A DNA stretch of 64,000 nucleotides from positions 28,301 to 92,300 of the forward strand of contig JASAOO010003521.1 in the NCBI GenBank assembly GCA_030849075.1. The letters run 5' to 3'. Below the pieces are notes generated by a model, which ran no database searches, was not told the origin of the DNA, and was given only the letters and a program-made list of their open reading frames with translations. Both the position numbers and the translations under genes were made by a program. Origin of the DNA: Zelonia costaricensis (lineage: Eukaryota; Euglenozoa; Kinetoplastea; Trypanosomatida; Trypanosomatidae). Shown in pieces: positions 38,328 through 48,079 of this stretch; positions within the stretch are counted from its first letter, which is position 1; every line of letters starts with the position of its first letter.

Positions 38328-39528
38328 GCGGACGCAAAGCCCCACAGGGACTGTTTACGAGTGATGGGAGGGCGCCAATGTGTGTGTGTGTGTATGTGTG
38401 CAGCGCGAGTGGCGTGGTCCTGCGCTTGGACGAGTTGGCAGACTTCAACGCGGCCAGGGCGACGACGAGGGGAGGCGGAGAGAGCGTAGAGGAGTTCCGC
38501 CATGAGCACGTGAAGGGGGGCGGGCGTGTGTGTGTGTGTGTGTGCTGGTGCAGCTGCAACCTCGAGCTCGATGGCATCGCACCCACGCGTGAAGGCGCGC
38601 ACGCAAGCACACAACCCAGCCCGTCGTCCACCCCCCCCACCCTCCTCGCCTCTTTTTCTTCTTACGCCACTTCGTCGGCTTTCCCTTCTCACGCACGTCG
38701 CTACGCAGCCGCGACAGGGACTCTCGAAGGTCAGCCCCTCGATAGCGGCTTGGCTGATGTGGTGGTCATGATATGCTGGTGCTGATGGAGCGGAGCAGCG
38801 TCACGTTTGCCAAGGGACACGAGACGCGCAACTTCCGGGTGCGGCTGTGTGTGTGTGTTCTAGCCGTACGCGCGTGAGTCCCCTCCATCATCACCACCAC
38901 ATCCATCAGCACCGCTCCTTCCCATATGCACTCGAGCGCCGCTCGCGTGTCCGCCGCGCTGCCGTTCGGGGGTTTCGTGGTTTTCGCTTTGTTCTTGCTT
39001 TCCGTAGAGTCGTTGCGGTGTCGCATCAGGCCCCCACTCACACACGCAGCGGAGGTGCAGGAGTGGGGGAGGTGCATGGTCGCCGATGCCGGCAAGAGGC
39101 GGGCCCGGATCGTGGGAAGGTCGGAGAGCCAGAGGGACGTGAACGTGAACAGCGCGGCGAGGGCAAGTGGGGTGGATGGGGGGGGGAGGTGGTGCGCGTG
39201 CTGACCGGCATGCCCTCATCTCACCGCCTCAAGGCAGGTGGGCACATAGCTGCGTGTGTGTGTGTGTGTGTGTGAGCGTGTGTTCGGGAGGGGGTGGGGA
39301 GTGTCATGTGCGTACCGAGTGAACACTCGGTGGGGACGCACGAAGGAGAGCCAGGCGTGGTGGCGCACTCGAGCAAGGCCGTCGAAAGGTCCTTGCACCG
39401 ACGCGTCCTCTCAGCCGGTGCCTCGTCCTCCGTCGTCTCCACTCGTGGACCCCCCACCCCCCGCCCACTCCAATAGCGCACCACTGCAGCATCAACACAC
39501 AAGAACAACAACAACAACACCACACACA

Positions 39529-39562
<34 letters not shown>

Positions 39563-40081
39563 GAAGCACAGGATGGGGGGAGGGAGGAGGGGTGTTGGGG
39601 TGACGAGGTGAGGGCTAACTGGGGGGGGGGGGGGCTGCCACCACCGGCACCGATCAGCGGCAAACGCGAAGGAGGAGGAGCGCAAAGCGGACAGTCGTGC
39701 AGGGCACGGGAGAAAGTGGGAAGGGAGAAACGAGAGAGAGAAAGCGAAGGGACGACGACGACGACGGCAGTGCCGTGACTCGATCAGTGACACAGCGGGG
39801 TGGGGTGGGGTGGGGGAGGGGGGGGGGGAGAGGGCAGGTGCAACCAACACGCACGCACGCACACACACACACACACAGAGAGAAAGATATATAAGCCTTC
39901 ACAGGCACCTTGAGGTACGTGGGCGTGTGCCTGGCGGGGAGTGGCGTGGTGCTCCAACGCAGTACACCCTCCCCCCTCCCCAGCAACCCGCTTCCAGCGC
40001 CCACGCCCCATCTCCGGCGCAGCTCTATGCAAGTGGACTTCGCAAACACACGAGTTAAGCCAGCACACGGCTCGGGAACGG
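38328..40081 (-). other. Intergenic region between membrane-protein gene and helicase
   Basis: 1.75 kb without a convincing gene. On the + strand, GT repeats lie on the helicase side (about 38378-38400, 38526-38543, 38847-38859, 39253-39274) and CA repeats on the membrane-protein side (39521-39561 with an AAC repeat just before it at about 39499-39519, and 39857-39878). G-rich patches: 39178-39190, 39619-39633, 39818-39829. A minus-strand frame of 109 codons at 38766-39095 ends in repeat translation and was not accepted. Confidence 0.5.
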
Positions 40082-42913
40082 CTACAGCTGCATCAACGCA
40101 TCCAAGTCGGCCGCCGCCGCGCCGCTCTTGCCCGGGGTGTTGCCGCCGCCGCCGTGGCCCTTCTCGCGGCTTCGGCTATGGCGGCGGTGATGGCGGTGGG
40201 CGGTGTCGGCGGGGTTGCCGCCCACCGCCGACGCGCTTGCCTCCGCCACAGCGGCCTTGCTCTGACTGCGGCTGCGACTGCGACGGCGGTGGCGGCCCGT
40301 GCCGGCCTCTCCACCCGCGCCCTCCGCCGGCAGCGGCGGCGCCCCCATCGCCGCCGCCTCTTTGCTGCGGCTGCGGCTGCGCCGCCGGTGCCGCGGGCGG
40401 GACGCCGCGCCGTCACCGCCGGTGGCCGCCGTCGTTGGGGGGACCGACGCGTCGCCGGCACCGGTGCCCACGGCGGCCGCGGCGCTCTCGAAGGCGGCCT
40501 TGCTCTGACTGCGGCTGCGGCTGCGGCGGCGGTGGCGGTTGCGGGTCGAGTTCTCTTTACCCCCACCCGCGCCCCCGGCTCCGAGCCCCAGCGAGGTCTG
40601 CTCCATTGGTGCCGCCCCCGACGCGAGCGGGTCGGCGTGGCGGTGGTCGTGCGCGCTGCGGTGCCGGCGGCGCTGGTGCGACTTGGACTCTCCTGTCTCT
40701 TCGGCCGGGTAGTCCGCCGGCGCCTGCGGCAGCGCCTGCGGGGAGGACCGTGGGGTGGCGGCTGCCGCGGAGGCGCCGCCGCTGCCGCTCATGCCAGCCG
40801 CCGCGCCCGCCACACTCCCGTTCTGGAGCTGCATCTGTTGCTGCAAGTGAGGCGGGAGCATGCCCATCTGCGCCATGCCGGACTGCCCCATCATCATCAT
40901 CATCTGCTGCTGCTGCTGCTGCATCCACGGCGGCATCATGGACATCGTCATCTGCTGCCACTGCAGGCGCTGCTGCATGAGCTGCGTCATGGCCGGGTCG
41001 CGGTCCACCGTGGGGTCCTCGCAGCAGTCGAAGAAGGGCTGCTCCGAGCCCGTCAGCATGATCCAGGACTGCCGCGAGAAGCCCAACCGCTTCACGTCTT
41101 GGAAGTCCATGAAGAACATGTCGGCCCGGATGTACGCCGGCAGCTGCGACAGCGGCAGCGCTGGGCGGTACTGCTTGATGCCCTGCTTGCACGTGCTGCG
41201 CACCACCAGCCACGGCAGCCCCAGCACGAGCCACACGACGAGGTCCAGCACAAAGCAGCAGAGCGGCCACGCCAGGAAGATCGTGACGACGATGAGGCTG
41301 GCATTCATCTTGGCCGTGTACGTCTTCCAGAACTCGTGCAGCGGGCCGGTCGACGCGCTCGCGTAGAAGCTGGAGAAGGACCAGAAGGACACGAACAAGT
41401 TGCACGTCCACACAAACGCCGTGATGCCGGAGACGAACCAGGCCATCCGCACGAACTCGTACAAGGGAGTATCGTAGAACTCGATGCCGCTGTCGCCGCC
41501 GCAGCAGCCGGCGCCCGGCGTCGTCGGCGGGTACGCCGCGTTGGGGTTCTGCTCCTGCGCGGCAGCGACTTGCTGGTGGAACTCCTGCATGAAGGCCTGC
41601 TGCTGCTGCGGGGTCATCTTGAGGAACTCGTCCTGCTGCTGCGGCGTGATGGAGGGCATACCCGCGACCGAGGCGCGCTGCCTCGCCGCCGCCTCGTTCG
41701 CCGCCGTGGCGGCGGCACTGGGGTGCCGTTGCATGTGCACGAGTACCGCGTACAGCACCGTGAAGGCGCTGTACAGCATCGCCAAGAACCAGAGCGTGTC
41801 GCGCGCGTTCGTCCACGAGCTGAGCTGCACGACGAACGTGTTGGCGTTCATGTTGTCCTCCATGCAGACCGTCCCGAAGCTGCCGAGCAGCCGGCGCGGG
41901 GTGCAGCCTTCCGCCGTCGTGGAGGTGCTGGATGCAGCGCGCACGACTTTGAAGGGCATCTCGAAGTTAGTCAGTAGATCGGCCGCCACCGCGACGACCG
42001 ACCACGAAGAGAATCTGCCGCTCCATGATTTCGGCGCCTCCATGGTCATTGTGTTGGTGGAGTTCGTGGAGTTGCGCCACCGCACGTACTGCCGCAGCGC
42101 CGCATCCAGCTCGGCGGTGTTGCTCGCGTTGAAAGCGGCGAATAGGTTGTCCTGGCTCTTGGTGGCCATGATGACGGCGAAACCGACCACGGTGAGCGCG
42201 AACAGGATGCAGCCAATGAGGAAGGTCCAGTCGAAGCACCTGTACACCGACTCGCAGCAGCCCGGCTCCTGCCCTGGCTGCGTCGGCGTGCAACAGAACG
42301 GGTCGACCGGCTCGCCAGGCGCCGGGCAGCATACGCTCTGTTGCGGCCCGCAGCATCCGCCCTGTTGAGGCCCGCAGCATCCGCCCTGTTGCGGCCCGCA
42401 GCATTCGCTCTGCTGAGGCCCGCAGCATCCGCCCTGTGGCGGCCCGCAGCAGCTCGCGCAGCACTGGTCCTGCGGTGCGTACATGCCCTGCATCATCATG
42501 AGCTGCTGTTGCTGCTGCGGCGTCATGGGGCCACTGCCAATGCCGCCAGGGCCCTGCGCACTGGGCAGGCCGTTGCCCCATAGGTTGCCGGAGCTGCTTC
42601 CCAGCATGCCGGAGCTGTTCAGGCCGCCGCCGCCGCCGCCGCCGCCCGCGCCCGGGGTCATCGCGGCGACTGTGGCGGGGCTGCTCACGTGCATGTTCTG
42701 CCCTATCGGCGTCGTGGTGCCCGACACGGGGCTCCACTGATGCATGAGTTGCTGCTGCTGCTGATACTGCGGGTTGGCGTTCGGCGAGGGCGGGTGCGGC
42801 GCAAGCTGCGCGGCGTTGAAGGCGCCATGGTTGTTGAGAGCATGCTGCTGCTGCTGCTGCTGCTGTGGATACCACTGCCCGCTTGGCGAGCGGCTCGTAA
42901 TCGAATGGTCCAT
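40082..42913 (-). CDS. Multi-pass membrane protein with CC-rich and Arg-Ser repeats
   Basis: 943 residues from the ATG at 42913-42911. The N-terminus is Gln-rich (poly-Gln near 17-23 and 51-55). At 155-196 about five copies of an 8-residue unit CCGPQQGG occur, and more Cys pairs follow up to residue 220, directly before a membrane segment at about 229-250 (WTFLIGCILFALTVVGFAVI). Further hydrophobic segments lie near 371-391, 489-515 and as a pair at 537-573 (IVVTIFLAWPLCC, LVVWLVLGLPWLVV). A Gln/Met-rich stretch follows, and the C-terminus has four basic repeats of the form HRRRSRSRSQSKA between about 786 and 925. I do not recognise the family. The Cys pairs beside the membrane suggest palmitoylation, and the basic SR-type tail suggests phospho-regulation or acidic-lipid contact (both inference). 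The segment between the first two membrane passes is long enough to be a folded lumenal or extracellular loop. Confidence 0.8.
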   Translation of the reverse strand: MDHSITSRSPSGQWYPQQQQQQQHALNNHGAFNAAQLAPHPPSPNANPQYQQQQQLMHQWSPVSGTTTPIGQNMHVSSPATVAAMTPGAGGGGGGGGLNSSGMLGSSSGNLWGNGLPSAQGPGGIGSGPMTPQQQQQLMMMQGMYAPQDQCCASCCGPPQGGCCGPQQSECCGPQQGGCCGPQQGGCCGPQQSVCCPAPGEPVDPFCCTPTQPGQEPGCCESVYRCFDWTFLIGCILFALTVVGFAVIMATKSQDNLFAAFNASNTAELDAALRQYVRWRNSTNSTNTMTMEAPKSWSGRFSSWSVVAVAADLLTNFEMPFKVVRAASSTSTTAEGCTPRRLLGSFGTVCMEDNMNANTFVVQLSSWTNARDTLWFLAMLYSAFTVLYAVLVHMQRHPSAAATAANEAAARQRASVAGMPSITPQQQDEFLKMTPQQQQAFMQEFHQQVAAAQEQNPNAAYPPTTPGAGCCGGDSGIEFYDTPLYEFVRMAWFVSGITAFVWTCNLFVSFWSFSSFYASASTGPLHEFWKTYTAKMNASLIVVTIFLAWPLCCFVLDLVVWLVLGLPWLVVRSTCKQGIKQYRPALPLSQLPAYIRADMFFMDFQDVKRLGFSRQSWIMLTGSEQPFFDCCEDPTVDRDPAMTQLMQQRLQWQQMTMSMMPPWMQQQQQQMMMMMGQSGMAQMGMLPPHLQQQMQLQNGSVAGAAAGMSGSGGASAAAATPRSSPQALPQAPADYPAEETGESKSHQRRRHRSAHDHRHADPLASGAAPMEQTSLGLGAGGAGGGKENSTRNRHRRRSRSRSQSKAAFESAAAAVGTGAGDASVPPTTAATGGDGAASRPRHRRRSRSRSKEAAAMGAPPLPAEGAGGEAGTGRHRRRSRSRSQSKAAVAEASASAVGGNPADTAHRHHRRHSRSREKGHGGGGNTPGKSGAAAADLDALMQL
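40251..40295. repeat. 45-bp direct repeat within coding sequence, copy 1
   Basis: This 45-bp segment recurs at 40494-40538 with two G/A differences. On the coding strand it encodes HRRRSRSRSQSKAA of the basic C-terminal tail of the membrane protein. More degenerate copies encode the other two basic repeats. It points to local duplication inside the gene. Confidence 0.88.
40494..40538. repeat. 45-bp direct repeat within coding sequence, copy 2
   Basis: Second copy of the 45-bp repeat also found at 40251-40295, 243 bp apart, encoding the upstream basic HRRRSRSRSQSKAA unit of the membrane protein's tail. Confidence 0.88.
42331..42455. repeat. 24-bp tandem repeat encoding CCGPQQGG units
   Basis: About five near-identical 24-bp units (GGCCCGCAGCATCCGCCCTG core on the + strand) in tandem, encoding the CCGPQQ(G/S)(G/E/V) repeats before the first membrane segment of the 943-residue protein. 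Copies differ at a few bases, mainly those giving G/S and G/E/V changes. Confidence 0.88.
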
Positions 42914-43601
42914 CGTGGGTGTCTCCTACTCACGCAGAGGCGGGTCGTGGACGGGGGGGGGGAGCCGGAGAGTTCTATGTTCCGCAAACAGTGCAAGAGC
43001 CGTGCAGACGGGGAAGGGGGGACGGGGTATGAGGAGGGTGCCGCAGTGTGTCTGTGTGTGTGTGTTGGGAGTCTGACCGAGCGCGTGCAGAGGCTCGGCT
43101 GCAGAGGTGCGAAGAGGAAAAAAAAGGGGGAAAGCGACGGGCTTCTCTAAGAGCAACACGGAAGCGAGCGGTCAGACGGGCTGTAACGCACGCGTCGGGA
43201 AGGGGGGGGGGGGGACGCAGCGGATGAAGGCTGCGTCAGGAGGGGGGCGGGGGTCGCGGACGCTGCTCGGCAACACCACCGGCACGAGAGGCACACACGC
43301 ACACACGCACACGCACAAGCACCGACGGAGAAGAAATCGAGCGAGTGGAAGCAAAAATGGGGGAGGAGAAGCACGACGGTGTGTGTGTGTGTGTGTGTGT
43401 GGGAGGGGGCGGATGTACGTAACCTGTCCAGCGGCGGGAGAGGGGGGGGGGGAAGAAGGTGTGAGCGCCTCTGACGGGCAGTGGGTGAGGTCACGGCGAA
43501 TGGGGAGTGGAGGGGGGGGGGGCGTGAAGGCGGAGGACAAGACGCGGTGCGATGGCTGAAACCACTCGAACTGTTCATCGTGCGAGCCGACAGACGCGCG
43601 C

Positions 43602-43642
<41 letters not shown>

Positions 43643-44256
43643 TGTGTGTGTCGCATGCGATGGCGAGATGGAGAGACAGAGCAAGCGATGACGGACAATA
43701 CGGCATTACAGCATAGGCGTGAGCGTGAGCGTGAGCGGGGGGGGGGGGCGGACGGTGCGGAGCTGCGCCAAGGTCAGCGCGGGGGGGGGGTCCATTGGGG
43801 TCCATTGGGCACCATCTCTGAGCGGAGAAGGTGACGGCGCGCCTCCTCCTCACCCTCTTCTCCGCTCCCCGTCCCGCTCCTCCATCCGGTGGCACTCACG
43901 CACGTGAAAGGAGAAGCGCGGTGCCGTCCCTGCAGCACTGCCACCTCTGTGCATGCCCCGCCGTCCGCTGTGCAGACATCAGCATGGCTCGCCGTCATCG
44001 CGAGCGGTTGAGGACAGCGACTTCAAGTCGAGTTTTGTGAACAAGATGCGCGCCGATGCAGCACACTCTCACACACAAACACACAAACAGCAACAGCAAC
44101 AACTCAACAACACGGTCAAGTACACAGTGCGCGCAACACACACACATGCACACACACACACACACATACGCGAGCTGGCCTGCACTTGCGTCCACGTATG
44201 TCGATGTGCAGGTGTATTTTTGTGTGTGTGTGTGTTTTCAAGTGCACAGCTCCGCG
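42914..44256 (-). other. Intergenic region between split-barrel gene and membrane-protein gene
   Basis: No gene recognised in 1.34 kb. On the + strand: G-rich stop-flanking patch at about 42953-42961, GT repeat at about 43047-43066, G-rich run at 43203-43213, CA repeats at about 43291-43317, GT repeats at 43380-43400 and 43604-43650, G-rich runs near 43441-43451, 43513-43521, 43738-43747 and 43781-43790, CA repeat at 44127-44166, and a GT repeat at about 44221-44234 just before the next stop. A 12-bp sequence GGGGTCCATTGG is doubled at 43787-43808. Candidate splice tracts for the membrane-protein gene are the purine-rich (+) patches at 42953-42965 and 43010-43025. Confidence 0.5.
43604..43650. 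repeat. (GT)n microsatellite
   Basis: About 47 bp of GT with one TTT interruption following a short CG run, in the gap between the split-barrel and membrane-protein genes. On the coding strand it is (CA)n. Confidence 0.9.
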
Positions 44257-45510
44257 TCAGATGTGGCGGTAGTCGAAGTCCTCCGGGCTCATGCCGGCAT
44301 CCTCGACGCTGCTGCTCGTCTGCGACACCTCCGGTGCGCCGAGCTTCGTCAGTCCCCGCACCCACCACTCCATCTCCTGCTCGGTCGAGATAACCTGGTT
44401 CTTGCCGAAGTCGAGTCGCAGCTCCATCCACTGCTCCCTCACGGCGCCGTTCTTCTCGGAGAAGTTCTCCTGCGTGCCCATCGCCCACATTCCGTGGTCG
44501 TCGACCTCGAAGATGAAGGCGTTCGTGAGCTGCAGCGAGTAGTTCATGTTCAGCGAAGGTACGAGCTTCTGGCGCGCGAGGTTGAGCATCCGAAGAAACC
44601 GGTGCGAGCAGCGGCAGAGGGGGTCGGGGTCGGGCACCACCGGCTCCCACACCCGCTGCGTCTGTCCGGCGACGTTCATCCAGAGTCGCACATCAGGGCG
44701 CAGGCGGAAGAGTGAGAAGGTCTCGGGCTTGATGACGTACACCGGGGCTTCCTCGTCCTCGGCGCGCGTTGGGTTGCGCTCCCGGTCACGGAACTTCGCG
44801 CGCCAGTCGCTGCTGCTCATGCGGCGCATGCGCTTCTCGTCCTCCTCCTGCTCCCGCTTCGCGATGTGCACGGCCTCCTCTGCGGTCCGGCTCTCCTCCT
44901 TCTCCCACATGTCCTGTGCGATGCGGTGGATCGTCGGGTGGCGCGCGAAGGTCTCTGTCCACGCCTCGGCAAGCAGATCCCCCGTGAGGAGCTCCATCGG
45001 CCCGGACAGCAGCGAGCGCGGGGGCAGCGCGCCGAGCTCCTTGAACCAGTGGAAGAGCTGCGGGTCGGTGTGGCCGATCATGACACTCCCCTTCGCACAG
45101 TCCTGCAAGTTGCGCACGTGCTCGGAGCTCTTGGGGACGGCGAGGATGATGGACCAGTCCGCCTCGCCGGCGAACTTGTGCAGCGCGTGCGGCTGGAGGT
45201 CGCTCTTGACCGGCAGCTCCGCCCCACCACTACTTCCGTTGTCGTCATCACCCGCACTACCGCCGCTGCTGCTCGACTTCCCGCCCACGCCGCTGTCGAA
45301 CCCCATCGCGATCGGCGAGCGCTTCATGCTCCGCACGTTCGAAGTCGTCAGCTGCGCCACTCGGTACGTCCACACGTTGTTGTAGAACCGCTTGGCGTAC
45401 GGCTGGCCGAGATTCGACTTGACGCGCGTCTTGATCGCGCGGCCCGCGACACCATGGGTGAAGGGCTGCTGCGGTGGCGCCCGTGCCAGCGCCGTTAGCG
45501 CAAGCGCCAT
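44257..45510 (-). CDS. Putative mitochondrial protein, possible FMN split-barrel (PNPOx-like) fold
   Basis: 417 residues from the ATG at 45510-45508. The N-terminus MALALTALARAPPQQPF with Arg/Lys and no acids up to residue ~60 suits mitochondrial import. The segment from about 110 to 280 resembles the pyridoxamine-phosphate-oxidase-like split barrel as seen in CREG proteins: CAKGSVMIGHTDPQ, SGPMELLTGDL as a 'LxGxae' strand, a helix with FARHPTIHRIA (compare 'sRHP' of CREG), and PVYVIKPETFSLFRL as the closing strand. A charged insertion rich in Glu and Arg interrupts before the last strand. The C-terminal third, with MNYSLQLTNAFIFEVDD and QWMELRLDFG, is unassigned. The fold call is by pattern only; flavin binding and function are unknown. 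It could equally be a trypanosomatid-specific mitochondrial ribosome or editing factor. Confidence 0.5.
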   Translation of the reverse strand: MALALTALARAPPQQPFTHGVAGRAIKTRVKSNLGQPYAKRFYNNVWTYRVAQLTTSNVRSMKRSPIAMGFDSGVGGKSSSSGGSAGDDDNGSSGGAELPVKSDLQPHALHKFAGEADWSIILAVPKSSEHVRNLQDCAKGSVMIGHTDPQLFHWFKELGALPPRSLLSGPMELLTGDLLAEAWTETFARHPTIHRIAQDMWEKEESRTAEEAVHIAKREQEEDEKRMRRMSSSDWRAKFRDRERNPTRAEDEEAPVYVIKPETFSLFRLRPDVRLWMNVAGQTQRVWEPVVPDPDPLCRCSHRFLRMLNLARQKLVPSLNMNYSLQLTNAFIFEVDDHGMWAMGTQENFSEKNGAVREQWMELRLDFGKNQVISTEQEMEWWVRGLTKLGAPEVSQTSSSVEDAGMSPEDFDYRHI

Positions 45511-46566
45511 CGCTGCCGATCGTCACAGGATCAGACGACGTGAGTGGGAACGAAGAGGGGTGGGAGGGAGGGGAGGGAGACGAGGCGGCTCAAGTTCTGC
45601 GCGCGTGTGCGTGTGTGTGAGGAAGTGCACTGGGCACGGCGATGCCTGGTGGAGCGGCGCTTTGTGTGCAGACGTGCCATGGACAGACAATGTTCCCGGA
45701 TGGGTGTGAGGCGGAGGTGGGGGAGATGGGGGAGGGGGGGGGGTATACGACGGAGGGGGCATGGCGGCTCGCTGAGCCGTGGGGCACGTGGCTGTGTACC
45801 CCATCCACACGAGCAAGAACTGCGTGAAGGAGGGGGGAGGGAGGGAGAGGGAAGTGGCGTACGAGTCGCACACGCCGGACGTGACACCGTGGGCGCGAGG
45901 ACACCGCGTCACGCGAGCATCGCCGACCGACTTCCGCTGCTTGTAGTTCCGGGGCGGGCCCTGCGATAGGGGGCTCAAGCGCACGGCAGGCGCACACCGC
46001 CCTCACACATGCGCGAGTCTTGCGGGAGGGAGGAAGAGAGCTAGACAGGCGCATCGGCACGCTTGGCGCTCCCGTATCTCGATGCCCCAACCTCCTCCTC
46101 TTTCTTCAGCCCCATCCCCGCCCCCACGCTCCCCGTACCCCGCTGCCGCCCTCGTCACTGGGCTCGGGTAGTGCGTGGGAGCGCGTGTGGCCGGTGTGTG
46201 ACACGCTGCGGTGCATCAACGGGTGCCCTGCCTGAAAGGCCACGACCGTGCATTCATCGTTGCAGTGCGTCGATGGTGGAGAGGGATGGGGGAGAAGAAG
46301 GATGGAGGGAGGAGGGGGCGGGGGCGGGGAGGTCAAGCTCAGCACACACGCATACACACACGCACACAACCACCCTCAGTCCGGCGGCACACTCCACTAC
46401 GGGCGTCCACGTCCACACGCATCGTAGAGGGGGAGGGGGGGGGGGGCACCTCGTCGTGCTCGTCGTCTGCGCCAGCTCGTCGTCGCCATAGCAGCGATAC
46501 GCGACGAGAGGGAGGTGGACGCGGCAAGGGATCTACACACACACACGCACACGCACACGCACGCAC

Positions 46567-46628
<62 letters not shown>

Positions 46629-46813
46629 AAAGGTCGACAACGAAGAGACGAGAGTGGGAGATGAACACGGGCAAGCGACGACCGCGCGTGCAGACCCACC
46701 CGCAGACCGACAACACTGCTCGAGGTGCCACGGAGGCAAGCAAGGCAGCCCTGCGTCTGCCGCCGCCGCCGCCCCCCCCCCCTCCCAACTCAGCTTCCCC
46801 CTTCACTGGTGTC
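45511..46813 (-). other. Intergenic region between MSP-domain gene and split-barrel gene
   Basis: No gene recognised. On the + strand: GT repeat at about 45603-45620 (95 bp from the downstream start), G9 run at about 45736-45744, G-rich patch at 45830-45850, G-rich patches at 46313-46330 and 46433-46446, CA repeats at about 46340-46371 and 46535-46624, and C10 near 46773-46783 next to the upstream gene's stop. It follows the common polarity: TG after the stop and CA before the start on the coding strand. Confidence 0.55.
46535..46624. repeat. Long (CA)n microsatellite
   Basis: About 90 bp of CA with a few CG interruptions in the first third, the longest near-pure dinucleotide tract of the window. 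It lies 190 bp downstream (coding sense) of the MSP-domain gene, where it reads (TG)n. Confidence 0.92.
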
Positions 46814-48079
46814 TCACAGCGGTTTGCCTTTGCCCTTCTTCGTCGCTGGCCGCTCCACCTCGCGCGAGGACACCTGCACCTCCTTGCCCACCGCCTCGGC
46901 CGCCGCCGGTCCCATGGCACCGCTGCTGCCCGCCGGCACGTGCGTCACCCCGCGACGCATCCACAAAAGACCGATGTACAGCACGAACATCGCGAGCAGC
47001 ACCCGGGAAACCTTCATGCCCTTCTCCTTCTTGGCCGCCCCTGCGCCGCTCCCGGCAGGCTCCGGCCTGTCGAACCGCATGACGAGGTCGCCCGTGTTCG
47101 CGACCGCCGCGGCCGCGGGACGCGCCGCCGCCGCCGCCGTACTGGCCGCCACGCGTGCGTGGTTGATCGGCGACGGCGAGTCGCTGTTGTTGCGTGTGCT
47201 GCCCGCCGTCGCACTCCCCGGCGTGGCCGTCTCACGGCGCATCGTGTTGATTTCCTCCTTTAGCGCGCGCAGCTCATCGGCCGGCTTGCGGCGCGTCGAG
47301 GACGGCGAGCCCGACGGCGAGCCCGCCGCCCCGTCCGCCAGGGGCCGCGGGGAGGCCGCGGTGGGCGGGGTGCGGCCGTCCCCGCCCCCGTTCGCACCCG
47401 CGCGGGCGCCGTGGTGCCGACTCGACGTGCCCGGCGGCTCGAGGTGCGCCTCGGGCGGCACAACGGTCTTCGTTGCCTCGTCAGTCGGCGCCGGGTCGCT
47501 GCGCTGCAGCACGACGTTCTCCATGTACACCTTCAGGCTAACCCCGGCCTGGGCGCCGAGGTGGGCGCGCGGGATGGCACCCGAGGCGATGAGCGCCCAG
47601 ATGTTCTTGGACACTTCCGTCAGCCGCGTCGCGTCGGTGAGGGCGTTCATGATCTGCTGGAACGCCAGTGACTCAGACTTGATGACAACATACTCGATGG
47701 AGAAGCGCTCCTGATAGGCCGGGCCGCCTGGCGACGCGCTCGACGCCCGCGATGTGCGCGTCGTCGTCACGGTGGATGGGCGGTTCGCCGCACTCGGGGT
47801 GGCGCTGCCGTCCTCGCCCTCGTGGTGCTCACGCAGCCCGAAGGTGATGCTCGTGCTCTGCCGCGCACCGGGCAGCACCGTGCCGGTCGCGTCGGACAGC
47901 AGAATCGCGCCGTAGCGGGGCAGCACGTGGAAGAGGTGCGGCGCGGTGCACTTGACCTTGAACACAACACTCGTGTGCGGCTCCATCGGCGCCTCCTGCG
48001 CCTTCCAGCGCAGCGTGATCACGTTGTCGCGCGGCTCGGACGGGAAGTAGAGCCCGTCGCAGGAGGCGGTGAGCGCCAT
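46814..48079 (-). CDS. MSP-domain tail-anchored protein, VAP-like
   Basis: 421 residues, start ATG at 48079-48077 (MALTASCDGLYFPSEPRD). The frame is open 88 codons further up but has no upstream ATG. Residues ~8-120 resemble the major sperm protein domain of VAP proteins: NVITLRWKAQEAP, HTSVVFKVKCTAPHLFHVLP and RYGAILLSD, with an insertion afterwards. A second conserved-looking part at about 125-200 contains FSIEYVVIKSESLAFQQ. A disordered linker and a short predicted coiled coil (ADELRALKEEINTMRRE, ~270-288) precede one hydrophobic segment at about 359-374 (RVLLAMFVLYIGLLWM) and a basic 47-residue tail. MSP-coil-membrane is the VAP order. VAPs sit in the ER and bind FFAT motifs at membrane contact sites (family knowledge). 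The tail after the membrane segment is longer than in typical VAPs. Confidence 0.7.
   Translation of the reverse strand: MALTASCDGLYFPSEPRDNVITLRWKAQEAPMEPHTSVVFKVKCTAPHLFHVLPRYGAILLSDATGTVLPGARQSTSITFGLREHHEGEDGSATPSAANRPSTVTTTRTSRASSASPGGPAYQERFSIEYVVIKSESLAFQQIMNALTDATRLTEVSKNIWALIASGAIPRAHLGAQAGVSLKVYMENVVLQRSDPAPTDEATKTVVPPEAHLEPPGTSSRHHGARAGANGGGDGRTPPTAASPRPLADGAAGSPSGSPSSTRRKPADELRALKEEINTMRRETATPGSATAGSTRNNSDSPSPINHARVAASTAAAAARPAAAAVANTGDLVMRFDRPEPAGSGAGAAKKEKGMKVSRVLLAMFVLYIGLLWMRRGVTHVPAGSSGAMGPAAAEAVGKEVQVSSREVERPATKKGKGKPL

Noticed and set aside
38766..39095. 109-codon minus-strand frame in the gap after the membrane-protein gene
   Set aside because: No domain, and part of it is repeat translation; could not be supported as a gene.
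44257..45510. First idea that this is the ATP synthase assembly factor ATP10
   Set aside because: The characteristic ATP10 segments were not found; the split-barrel pattern fits better, though weakly.
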